The position numbers and the translations under genes were made by a program. A stretch of DNA of 64,000 nucleotides from Arenibacter nanhaiticus. Its GTDB lineage: Bacteria; Bacteroidota; Bacteroidia; Flavobacteriales; Flavobacteriaceae. The stretch lies in assembly GCF_900141935.1 (NCBI RefSeq), contig NZ_FQYX01000021.1, positions 18,552 to 82,551 of the forward strand, read 5' to 3'. Below the pieces are notes generated by a model. It did no database searches. It was not told the origin of the DNA and saw nothing but the letters and a program-made list of their open reading frames with translations. The first letter of the stretch is position 1. Every line of letters begins with the position of its first letter. Of this stretch, positions 45,480 through 53,316 are shown piece after piece.

Positions 45480-46319
45480 GTGAAACAGCTATTGATACCC
45501 ACAGATTTTTCTGAGAATGCATGGCAGGCCATGGAATATGGAATGGAATTGTTTAAAAATACCAAATGTGTATTTCATATCCTTCATATAGATTCGGTTA
45601 TGGAAATTATGGAAGATGATGAAGAGGTGTTTACGACAGCCGGACTCATGGAAGATATCGCTATCAAAGAAAGTATGTCGCAAATGCAGCTGGTACTACA
45701 ACGTATCAAGAGACTGCCTCCCAACGCTAACCACAGTTTTGTAACCAACGTGGTATATGCTTTTTTAGTAGAATCTATTAGGAAGGAAATTGTGGACAAA
45801 AAAATAGACCTAATCATTATGGGCACCAAGGGCGGGAGCGGCTTAAGAAAGTTCACCTTGGGGAGTAATACCGGAGATGTCATGACAAAAATAAAATGCC
45901 CCTTGTTGATAGTGCCAAAAAATGCCCGCTATATAAAACCTATAGAAATTGCCTTCGCTACGGATTTCCGAATTAACTACAGTTTAAACGTCCTAGATGC
46001 CTTAACGAAAATGGTTCAAATGAACAAGGCCACTCTCAGCATTGTCTATGTTTTTGGGAAAAGAGAAGCCTTGTCCGAGCAACAAAAGGAAAATAAGGAG
46101 ATTTTACACGATTATTTAAAAGAAATACCCCATAGTTTTCAAGCAATTCAAGGAAAGAATATAGAAGCTAGCCTGCAGGAGTATGTAAAAAGTCATGGTA
46201 TCAATATGATCGCTATGGTGGCTAAAAATCTTAATTTTTTACAACGAATCCTCTTTAGGCCAACGGTAAAAGAAATCAGTTACCATACCCATATTCCCTT
46301 TCTGGTCCTACACGAATAA
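45480..46319 (+). CDS. Tandem universal stress protein (Usp 5), GTG start
   Basis: 279 residues starting at GTG 45480. An ATG two bases earlier is out of frame and followed at once by a stop, and alignment with the other Usps (KQLLIPTDFSENAWQA) fixes the start. Domain 1 has the full ATP motif GTKG...LGSN. Domain 2 lost it (IAMVAKNLNFLQR). Driven by the long rightward arm of the 45.18-kb box. Confidence 0.9.
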   Translation: MKQLLIPTDFSENAWQAMEYGMELFKNTKCVFHILHIDSVMEIMEDDEEVFTTAGLMEDIAIKESMSQMQLVLQRIKRLPPNANHSFVTNVVYAFLVESIRKEIVDKKIDLIIMGTKGGSGLRKFTLGSNTGDVMTKIKCPLLIVPKNARYIKPIEIAFATDFRINYSLNVLDALTKMVQMNKATLSIVYVFGKREALSEQQKENKEILHDYLKEIPHSFQAIQGKNIEASLQEYVKSHGINMIAMVAKNLNFLQRILFRPTVKEISYHTHIPFLVLHE

Positions 46320-46330
46320 ATGATCCTTTT

Positions 46331-46428
46331 GTTTTGGGCGTTCCCCTATGGGGCGCTCTTTCCGCTATATCTTTTTTTGCCGGCCCAACCGCCAAAAAAA
46401 GGATGCCGCTGCAATCCCTAACGCTTTA
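46331..46428 (+). repeat. Dispersed repeat family B copy
   Basis: TTTTGGGCGTTCCCCTATGG to GCCGCTGCAATCCCTAACGC, directly after the Usp gene. Confidence 0.75.
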
Positions 46429-46439
46429 TAATGTACAAT

Positions 46440-46499
46440 AGGACCGAGCGACATATGCAACGATTTGCATTTGGAGTGAGGGGCCAGCTGGCGCTTTGA
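46440..46499 (+). repeat. Hairpin repeat family A copy
   Basis: AGGACCGAGCG, hairpin ATGCAA-cgat-TTGCAT, then GAGGGGCCAGCTGGCGC. Confidence 0.7.
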
Positions 46500-46724
46500 C
46501 CTTGGATGCAGTCATTTTCTATGAACAATAAATAGTTATCGAGTTATCCTGTTATAAAGTTATACGGATAACCTGCAGCTCGTCAAAAAGTTGACCGATC
46601 CTATTTAAAGTTGAATATCGCGGATTTCTCCTTAAATCAAAAAACTTTTAGCAATGTCATAAGCTCGCTTAGTTGCCAAGGACCATCTTTGAAAGGGCAT
46701 CCTATGTTTGCCAGATGAATTATG

Positions 46725-46757
46725 TTATTATTTAACTTTAGCTGAGTTAAATAATAA
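46725..46757. repeat. 12-bp inverted repeat in an AT-rich stretch
   Basis: Arms TTATTATTTAAC (46725-46736) and GTTAAATAATAA (46746-46757) with a 9-nt spacer. Could be an operator or hairpin of a lost gene; the surrounding 46500-46918 holds no gene I recognise. Confidence 0.6.
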
Positions 46758-46918
46758 AGGAGAAAGAGCAAGACAGTAATACGTCATTAGTTTTGGAAAA
46801 CGTAATTATAACCAACTATAATACGTCGCCATTAAGGATATATATTGGAACTTTAAATATCCCAGCGATGAAAAAATCCCAATTAATTAATTGTTTCATT
46901 AAAAAGCAATAAGCTTCT

Positions 46919-47104
46919 CAGTTACCACAATTCCAATTGTTACATTAACCCATTGTTACATTTTCACATGGCTACATTAAATGGCTATCAGCCCCTCAGT
47001 TACCACAATCCCAATTGTTACATTAACTAATTGCTACATTAAATGGCCTCAGTTACCGCAATCCCAATTTTAAATTTCCCTAATTTTTAAATGAACTCAT
47101 TGCC
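46919..47104 (+). repeat. Low-complexity array of ATTGCTACATTAA-type units
   Basis: Irregular short units such as CCAATTGTTACATTAA. Related arrays at 31938, 51066, 56105 and 63895. Confidence 0.6.
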
Positions 47105-47107
47105 GCA

Positions 47108-47151
47108 CTGATAATTGTCATGGTATTTTATGGCAATAGTTGTTAGTTTTA
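47108..47151 (+). promoter_or_regulatory. FNR-like box and -7 element for usp 47172
   Basis: Box TGATAATTGTCA at 47109-47120 and TAGTTTTA at 47144-47151, exact 36.5-bp spacing. The box centre is 57 bp before the ATG. Confidence 0.77.
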
Positions 47152-47171
47152 GTTCCATAAAAAAACTAATC

Positions 47172-48023
47172 ATGGACAAGAGAATTTTAATACCCACAGA
47201 TTTTTCTAAAAATGCCTTGAATGCCATCCGGTATGCCTTGGATCTGTATAAAAATAAAAAATGTGAGTTTTATTTTCTGAACACTTTCCATTCCGATGTT
47301 TTTTCTTTGGACAATAAAATGATGGTGCCCGAACCCGGGGAGCCCTCCTATGAGTCCGCCAAGAAAAAATCTACCGATGGCCTAAAAAAACTATTGACGA
47401 TAGTCGACCTGCATGTCGTAAACCCAAAACATCAATTTCATACGATATCCACCTTCAATTCCCTTATAGAAGCAATCAGGGAGGTCATAGGGAAGAAAGA
47501 TATCGAATTGGTAATCATGGGGACCAAGGGGGCTACAGCCTCTAAGTCGGTTGTTTTTGGGACCAATACCGTACAAGTGATGGAGAAAATTACCGAATGC
47601 CCGGTCTTGGCAGTGCCGGACGACTTTTTATTTGGCCCCCCTAGAGAAATAGTGTTTCCCACAGATTATAAAACTGTTTACAAACGCCGCGAAATGGTAC
47701 ATCTACTAGAACTGGCGCAAATGTATAAAACCCCTATTCGGGTGCTCCATATAGAGGAAGAAGAGCACCTGACCTTCGCGCAAGAAAATAATAAGGAGCT
47801 TTTGGAGGCAATCTTAGCGGGAACGGAATACAGTGAACATGTACTAACAGGGACCAAGGTAAAAGAAGGGATTTATTCCTTTATTGAAAGTAGAGGGTCC
47901 GATATGATTGCCTTTATCAATAAAAGACACCGGTTTTTTGGGATGTTATTTTCCAATCCCCTAGTAAAGGAAATAGGAAACGACTCCCATGTCCCAATCT
48001 TGGTCTTAAATGATAAATCTTAA
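47172..48023 (+). CDS. Tandem universal stress protein (Usp 6)
   Basis: 283 residues from the ATG at 47172; the longer TTG frame overlaps the promoter and is rejected. Domain 1 starts RILIPTDFSKNALNA with the complete motif GTKG...FGTN. Domain 2 starts EIVFPTDYKTVYKRR and lacks the loop. It may be co-transcribed with gene 48153. Confidence 0.9.
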   Translation: MDKRILIPTDFSKNALNAIRYALDLYKNKKCEFYFLNTFHSDVFSLDNKMMVPEPGEPSYESAKKKSTDGLKKLLTIVDLHVVNPKHQFHTISTFNSLIEAIREVIGKKDIELVIMGTKGATASKSVVFGTNTVQVMEKITECPVLAVPDDFLFGPPREIVFPTDYKTVYKRREMVHLLELAQMYKTPIRVLHIEEEEHLTFAQENNKELLEAILAGTEYSEHVLTGTKVKEGIYSFIESRGSDMIAFINKRHRFFGMLFSNPLVKEIGNDSHVPILVLNDKS

Positions 48024-48035
48024 TATATATAAGTG

Positions 48036-48124
48036 TGAATTGGGCATAACTGAAAACTTGTCGCCATTACGAATTCAGCCATGCGAATTACATGCTTGTA
48101 CTGGGCGCAGCCCAAGTAGGGCCA
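48036..48124 (+). repeat. Dispersed leader element R5 (long form)
   Basis: Contains CATAACTGAAAACTTG, GAATTCAGCCATGCGAATTA and the hairpin segment CTTGTACTGGGCGCAGCC, ending 28 bp before the ATG at 48153. Confidence 0.65.
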
Positions 48125-48152
48125 TTAATAAAAAACAATAAATAAAACACAT

Positions 48153-48557
48153 ATGAAAAATGTAGGAGTCTGGATCGATAAACAAAAAGCACATATTGTA
48201 ACCCTATCCCAAGACGGGGAAACCTTTACTACCCTGTTTTCGGAGGTAGAGGACTTTCATCCCTCGGGCGGATCACGGTCTAAAACCAGATGGGGGCCAC
48301 AAGATGTGGTGCAGGACAGTAAGTACTTGGAACGCGAAAAACACCAATTAAAAAACTACTTCGGCAACTTGGCCAAGGCCATAGAAGATGCCGATGCCGT
48401 AGCTATTTTTGGACCCGCAGATACCAATGAAAAGTTTAATGCGGAGGTGTTAGAAAACCATAAGGCACTGGGAAAAAAAATAAAAACCGTGGCCAAGGCA
48501 GATAGTATGACAGAAAACCAAGTAAAAGCATGGGTAAAAGATTTTTTTAAAAAATAG
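48153..48557 (+). CDS. eRF1-domain/host-attachment-like small protein
   Basis: 134 residues. The opening VGVWIDKQKAHIVTL, the VAIFGPADTNEKF block near residue 88 and the end MTENQVKAWVKDFF are the pattern of short proteins with an eRF1 domain 2-like fold, found beside stress genes in several phyla. Function is not established; a link to translation is only suggested by fold. Preceded by leader element R5. Confidence 0.68.
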   Translation: MKNVGVWIDKQKAHIVTLSQDGETFTTLFSEVEDFHPSGGSRSKTRWGPQDVVQDSKYLEREKHQLKNYFGNLAKAIEDADAVAIFGPADTNEKFNAEVLENHKALGKKIKTVAKADSMTENQVKAWVKDFFKK

Positions 48558-48581
48558 CAGTATATGCAGGGCCTGCTAACT

Positions 48582-49090
48582 ATGGACACCACTATGATGG
48601 AAAAGGGGGTGTGGGCCGGCTGTAATAATGGTTCGGGGCGCACCGTGAAAATCGGGAATGCCTTTGTCTTTAAGGGAGCGATAAAAATTACGCAATAGAT
48701 TTTCCCTTTATCTGGGACGAGCTCAATATTCTTTTTGACTAAGGACCCGACCTGCCCTTGGCCAAGACTATTGGCATGGAAAAACCCAAGGAAGTTTTGG
48801 CCGACTATAGGAAAGGTGCAAAATTGAAACGGGAAGAAATGGTAGGGCCTTACTATATCGATAAGGCGACCTTGGATCCTACCATTGCAGTGCGACTCAC
48901 AGCTAATTGGATTTCTTTGAACCTTAGGTATATAAACGATTATAAGCTCAGCTGAAAATCCAGGATCAATTGTTCGTGACCATAGAAAGGGCCATCATCC
49001 AAACAAAGGGTAAAGTACACTTGGCTTCGGCAAGCCTTCAATTATTGAAAATCCAGGAAATGGATATAAAAATAAATTCAAAAAGATGCT
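48582..49090 (+). pseudogene. Mechanosensitive channel (MscS-type) 3' remnant
   Basis: Three frames carry successive pieces of an MscS C-terminal region. GRTVKIGNAFVFKGAIKI ends at a TAG; a frame shift leads to NYAIDFPFIWDELNILFD, a TAA, then LPLAKTIGMEKPKEVLADY and LTANWISLNLRYINDYKLS; another frame supplies LFVTIERAIIQTKGKVHLAS. The beginning of the gene, including the membrane pore, is absent. It therefore has at least two frameshifts and one internal stop. It ends where the ATP-cone gene starts. Confidence 0.75.
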
Positions 49091-49934
49091 GAAAGAAACG
49101 AATATAAAAGTGATTACTGCTTCCGGGGAAAAAGCTAGTTTTTCATTGGAGAACTTACATAATTCCTTAAAAAACAGTGGTGCCGATGAAGCCTTGATCA
49201 ACCAGATAGTAGACCGCGTTTTTGATGAGTTGTACGAGGGCATTACCACGGCCGAAATTTACAATAGGGCATTCGCCATTTTAAAGAGCAAAGAATCGGT
49301 CTTCGCTTCTCGTTATAAATTAAAAAAAGCAATATACGAATTGGGACCTACCGGTTTTCCTTTCGAACGATTCGTGGGCGATATCTTAAAATATTCGGGC
49401 TATACGGTGACCATAGGGTCTATTATGCAAGGGGTGTGTGTAACCCATGAAATAGATGTGCTTGCCGAAAAAAACGGGGAACTCAACCTAATCGAATGTA
49501 AGTTTCACGGGCAAGAAGGGCGGAATTGCAATGTGAAAATTCCACTTTATATCCAGTCGCGCCTCCTAGATGTCAAAGGACATTGGAAAACTAAAAAAGA
49601 AGCCCATAAGCCTTTAAAAACCGGCTGGGTGGTGACCAACACCCGATTTACGGAAGATGCTATCAGCTACGGAAAATGTGTCGGACTCTATTTATTGAGT
49701 TGGGATTATCCCAAGGGCGATGGTTTAAAAGATAGGATAGACCGTCTTGGACTGTACCCCATCACCGTATCGACCCTGCTCTCGAATAGGGAAAAGCAAT
49801 TTTTGCTCAGTCGCGATTTGGTGCTATGCCGACAACTAATGGAGGATAAGTTTCTGTTAGACCATCTTGGGGTTTCCGTAGCAAGGAAGAAAAAAATCCT
49901 AAAAGAAGTACAGCTGCTCTGTGGAAAATGCTAA
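49086..49934 (+). CDS. ATP-cone domain fused to a Mrr-like PD-(D/E)XK nuclease domain
   Basis: 282 residues. Residues 5-90 form an ATP-cone (KVITASGEKASFSLENLHNS, then helices), the nucleotide-sensing module of ribonucleotide reductases and NrdR. Residues 93-215 form a restriction-endonuclease-like domain: FERFVGDILKYSGY, Asp124 in HEIDVLAE, and Glu137-Cys-Lys139, the D...ExK core. A C-terminal helical tail follows. It could be a nuclease gated by ATP/dATP. The substrate is unknown and no modification gene is nearby, so a classical restriction role is unlikely. Confidence 0.83.
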   Translation: MLKETNIKVITASGEKASFSLENLHNSLKNSGADEALINQIVDRVFDELYEGITTAEIYNRAFAILKSKESVFASRYKLKKAIYELGPTGFPFERFVGDILKYSGYTVTIGSIMQGVCVTHEIDVLAEKNGELNLIECKFHGQEGRNCNVKIPLYIQSRLLDVKGHWKTKKEAHKPLKTGWVVTNTRFTEDAISYGKCVGLYLLSWDYPKGDGLKDRIDRLGLYPITVSTLLSNREKQFLLSRDLVLCRQLMEDKFLLDHLGVSVARKKKILKEVQLLCGKC

Positions 49935-50130
49935 AAGGAAGATTTCAAAAAACAATTAGCAATTAACAGTTAAAAAGTTAGGGAGTTATCTTGTTATGAA
50001 GTTATATGTTTGACCTGCTGCTTGTAAAAAGCGCATCTATGCCAGTATTAGAATTGTAGATAAGAATGCCCCTCAAAGTCGGGAGACTTTATTTCAATGA
50101 ACAATTAGCTGTTGGATGAATGAAAAGAGA

Positions 50131-50175
50131 GGACCGAGAAGTAAATGCAACGACTTGCATTTACCTCGAGGGGCC
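50131..50175 (+). repeat. Hairpin repeat family A copy
   Basis: GGACCGAGAAGT, AAATGCAA-cgac-TTGCATTT, CTCGAGGGGCCC. Confidence 0.7.
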
Positions 50176-50515
50176 CATATCAATTTACAATAAGCAGTAA
50201 ACAATAAACAATTAAAAAATTGAGGAGTTGTCTTGTCATGAGGCTATACGTCCCTAATTAGCGCTGACTCATTCTATGTATTAAAAGGGACTAATTCAAT
50301 TAGCAATAAGACCGCAAGAAATTTAGTCGTGTCAACAATGCAATTGTCTGAAATTTGAAAATTGACAGAAAAATATTGGTTTTAAATAGCCAACATTTTC
50401 CAATGGTGGAATTGGATGTGTTTGTGCGAATGCTAAATCATGAACATATTATTATTATTATTAATGAAACCGAGAATGGAATTGATAGGGGATATGCCAA
50501 AAAATCAGACATACG

Positions 50516-50558
50516 TTCCTTCGTAGAGACGCCCAATTTGGGCGTCTCTACGAAGGAA
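50516..50558. repeat. Perfect 43-bp palindrome
   Basis: 21-bp arms (50516-50536 and 50538-50558) around one base; the inner part is GAGACGCCCAA-t-TTGGGCGTCTC. It would form a very stable hairpin. Confidence 0.85.
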
Positions 50559-50662
50559 TCCGTTGATCAGGTCAATTCCAATAATTCCACCATTAATCCC
50601 ATATCTATTAATATGGTGCCCTGCCGGGGCTATGATTGTTGCGAATTGAACCCTATTAAGTA

Positions 50663-50837
50663 TTAGAATTGTAGACATAAATGCCCCTCAAAGTCGGGAG
50701 ACTTTGCGGAGCGGGAAGGCCGTTGATTTGAAAAATTAACGATTATAAAAATGCCGTAATTGTTCAATGTAACAAATAATTAAATAAAAAAGGAATTCAC
50801 CGCTAGTGCGAGCGTCACGCTCGTACCGGCAAGAGAA
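50663..50837 (+). repeat. Long direct repeat family D, copy 2
   Basis: Partner of 31690-31864, same orientation. Confidence 0.7.
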
Positions 50838-50997
50838 AGCAGGGTTTGATTTATAAGCTTAACCTACTCCGAGTGACGTCTCTGGAAGGGGATGCCGGCG
50901 AAGTGAGAGGAAAAATAAATTGATAAATAACTTGTATTTAAGAGGTTATGTTGTTGTGAAGTCGGGTTTTAACATACGATTATCATAAGAAAAAATC

Positions 50998-51051
50998 ACG
51001 TCAGTTCGATTGATTTTCCGTAGCACAGCAAGGAAAATAGTATCGAGAACA
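50998..51051 (+). repeat. Repeat family C copy (intact)
   Basis: CACGTCAGTTCGATTGATTT, then GTAGCACAGCAAGGAAAAT and AGTATCGAGAAC. It shows the uninterrupted form of the site into which the IS110 element inserted at 54473. Confidence 0.7.
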
Positions 51052-51450
51052 GGCTTCTTGCAACATTATACCATTAACCAATTTTCAAATTCCCTAATCT
51101 TCAAATCCTCAAATTAAAAAACTAAGCTCCTCAGTTTAGCCCAACCCTCCTTTATTACATTGTTACAATTATTCCATTTCCACATTAAGAAATAGCTAGC
51201 TTAAAAAGCTACCAGCCCCTCATTTTAGACAAACCCAATTTTCAAATTCCCTCATTACCAAATTTTCAAATTAACCCATTAACCCCGCTTCAAAACCAAA
51301 ACATAGAGGTGCTTTTTTAATAAAATCGGCTACTAGAAATTAATTGAGATGCTGAAAATCAATATTTTAAGATAAAGTTATGACTCCTTCCATTGGAAAT
51401 AATGATGCAAGGTCTTATTTTTATAGGTATAACTTTAAGCACAGCTCGTC

Positions 51451-51864
51451 ATGGAAAACGGTCCAACTACTTCCGACTACAACGAAATACTAGAGGCTTG
51501 GCACTGGGATTTACAACAATGGAAAGCCAAGCTTCAGGCTATGGAGGAAGAGGTTGTTTTTTTGGACCGATTACTGCACTCCAACGTATTTGTGCGCAAT
51601 ACACCTACACACTACGAAAAAATTTACGGCTTTCTAAAACAATTAAAAAAGGCGAGTTCTTATAAAACAAGGGTTAGAAGCGGAATTTCGAGGTATGAAA
51701 ATAAAATAGGCAACATCATATCAACCTCCTGCGATAAGATAGGCTTGCGGTATTATCAAAAACACGATCGCTTAAAAGCCGAAATCACCATGTGTTTAGA
51801 GGACTTTCGACTCTTAAAATACGAGGTACTGCTCTATACCGGAAAGGTGTTTAAAAATCCATAA
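51451..51864 (+). CDS. Small helical protein of the island family (paralogue 3)
   Basis: 137 residues, all-helical, basic at the C terminus. The N-terminal pattern is WDLQQWKAKLQAMEEEVVFLDRLLHS, matching the E.E..FL..LL block of the proteins at 13018 and 52089. No known domain. No FNR-like box was found before it, but the next family member (52089) lies downstream with its own. Confidence 0.72.
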   Translation: MENGPTTSDYNEILEAWHWDLQQWKAKLQAMEEEVVFLDRLLHSNVFVRNTPTHYEKIYGFLKQLKKASSYKTRVRSGISRYENKIGNIISTSCDKIGLRYYQKHDRLKAEITMCLEDFRLLKYEVLLYTGKVFKNP

Positions 51865-51894
51865 TTTACAGCTCTGTACTAAATATTTATATAC

Positions 51895-51938
51895 CTGATA
51901 TATATCATTTTTTTCCCCCTAAGGCTATCTTACATTGT
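51895..51938 (+). promoter_or_regulatory. FNR-like box and -7 element for gene 52089
   Basis: Box TGATATATATCA at 51896-51907 and TACATTGT at 51931-51938, exact spacing. The leader is about 146 nt and contains element R6. Confidence 0.7.
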
Positions 51939-51975
51939 ATGCCATAAACAAGTAATACTTATATCCCAAGGAATC

Positions 51976-52070
51976 ATGAAATACGCATGACCGAAATTGG
52001 TCGCAAATATGAATGGAGATATGCGAATTTCATGCTTGTACTGAGCGCAGCCGAAGTATGACCCTTAAAA
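51976..52070 (+). repeat. Dispersed leader element R6 (long form)
   Basis: GAAATACGCATGACCGAAAT, TCGCAAATATGAATGG, ATGCGAATTT and hairpin CTTGTACTGAGCGCAGCCG then GTATGACCCTTAAAA. Ends 18 bp before the ATG. Confidence 0.72.
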
Positions 52071-52088
52071 AGTAAAAATAAGACACAT

Positions 52089-52523
52089 ATGAAAAAAAAG
52101 TATACATATCTAGAATGGTTAAGTCCAGAGGAAATGCATGAGGCCTCCTTACAATGGTTTTCTGAATTGAATTTCGCCAGGGACGAACAATTGTTTCTAA
52201 ACAATTTGGTCAATTCTTATACTGTACAACTTACCGAGAAAGATGTTTTTGCAGAAAGCAAAGAGATCGTTACGGCGCTTTTACATAAAGAAAAGGAGAT
52301 TGTAGGGCTTATGAAAAGGGTACAGGCCCATGAAAACCAGTTAGAAATAATGGTAGACGATGTAGATCAGTTTAAAATGGAAAAAGCCTATATAGAAACC
52401 CATAGGGAACTCATCCATGCCATAGACGAATATATGCAGCAGTATAGGCCCGTGAAGGAGCGGTTGTTTAAACTAGTCTCCAAAATATTAAAAAAGGGAA
52501 AACAAAAGCGGCTGTTAAATTAA
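52089..52523 (+). CDS. Small helical protein of the island family (paralogue 4)
   Basis: 144 residues, helical, with a Lys-rich tail. The first 50 residues show WLSPEEMHEASLQWFSELNF and EQLFLNNLVNS, the family pattern. Function unknown. It begins a probable operon with a lipoprotein gene and D-lactate dehydrogenase. Preceded by FNR-like promoter and element R6. Confidence 0.73.
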   Translation: MKKKYTYLEWLSPEEMHEASLQWFSELNFARDEQLFLNNLVNSYTVQLTEKDVFAESKEIVTALLHKEKEIVGLMKRVQAHENQLEIMVDDVDQFKMEKAYIETHRELIHAIDEYMQQYRPVKERLFKLVSKILKKGKQKRLLN

Positions 52524-52586
52524 TTCCCCCTTCATACTCGGGCCGTTTTAATCTTTATTGACCTCCTTAGCCTAAAATGAACGCAT

Positions 52587-52661
52587 GAAATGAGCATCAC
52601 CGAAAACTGCTCGTAAATATGAATTCAGTTATGCGAAATACCTGTAACCCTTAAAAAACAA
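52587..52661 (+). repeat. Dispersed leader element R7 (short form)
   Basis: GAAATGAGCATCACCGAAAA, TCGTAAATATGAATTCAG, TATGCGAAATACC, TGTAACCCTTAAAAAACA. No hairpin insert. Ends 13 bp before the lipoprotein ATG. Confidence 0.7.
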
Positions 52662-52674
52662 TATATATCTATAG

Positions 52675-53316
52675 ATGAAAAAGATATTGCTACTATGCTT
52701 GCTGTCCCTTATGGGCTGTGCCAATATTCAATTAGAGAGTAATTGGAAAAATCCCGATCACGTTATATTTACCGCCTATAAGGTGCTTATTGTTGGGATG
52801 ACCAACGATGAAGAAGCAAGGATAGCCTATGAAACAAAGATGCAGCGCGAATTTACCAAAAGGGATATTGAAGCCATGCGGAGTATAGATTTGTTCGATG
52901 TAGATTTTACTGCCGGCCAACGAAATGAAGATGAGCTCTCCCAAGTAGAACAACAGTTATTGGACAAGGATTTCGATGCTATTTTGTTTACCAAGGTCAT
53001 CAGTGCTGAAGACAAGAAGCGGTTTGGCGAGAAGCTGGCCGAATTGGACGATTTTTATGGAACCTTTCGAGACGATTATATGCAACACCAAGATATTTTT
53101 TATAACGGTAAAAGAGGGGAGGAGCTTACCCTATACCATACGGAAACCTCCCTCTACTGTATTTGTGTAGATAAGGAACGCGAATTGATTTGGCGGGGAG
53201 TCATTGAAATTACGGAGCCTTTAGATTTAAAAAAAACAATAGACAGTTACGTCAAACTGGTGGTGCAAACCATGGAGGAACAGGATTTAATTTTTAGAAA
53301 AAAACAAAAGGAATGA
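52675..53316 (+). CDS. Small lipoprotein of unknown function
   Basis: 213 residues with signal and lipobox LLSLMGC (Cys15). The mature part has alpha/beta alternation (YKVLIVGMTNDEEARIAYE, DFDAILFTKVI, LIWRGVIEIT), resembling DUF4136-like envelope lipoproteins. No catalytic motif recognised. Its stop overlaps the start of the dehydrogenase gene in ATGA, so the two are coupled. Leader element R7 precedes it. Confidence 0.78.
   Translation: MKKILLLCLLSLMGCANIQLESNWKNPDHVIFTAYKVLIVGMTNDEEARIAYETKMQREFTKRDIEAMRSIDLFDVDFTAGQRNEDELSQVEQQLLDKDFDAILFTKVISAEDKKRFGEKLAELDDFYGTFRDDYMQHQDIFYNGKRGEELTLYHTETSLYCICVDKERELIWRGVIEITEPLDLKKTIDSYVKLVVQTMEEQDLIFRKKQKE

Larger units (their letters stand above)
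49935..51300. other. Repeat-rich stretch without a supported gene
   Basis: Holds a GTTAT-run repeat (49976-50020), a family D fragment (50045-50091), a family A hairpin (50131-50175), a perfect palindrome (50516-50558), a family D copy (50663-50837), a family C copy (50998-51051) and a low-complexity array (51066-51280). The only open frame of note (50355-50666) is discussed under rejected items. Confidence 0.65.

Noticed and set aside
50563..50575. TTGATCAGGTCAA, an FNR-like half-site pair
   Set aside because: The spacer is 3 bp rather than 4, and no promoter element or gene is nearby.
50355..50666. Open frame of 103 codons
   Set aside because: It starts with TTG, has no promoter, and its second half is the 43-bp palindrome translated. 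At most the first 55 codons could be the end of a lost gene; no family recognised.
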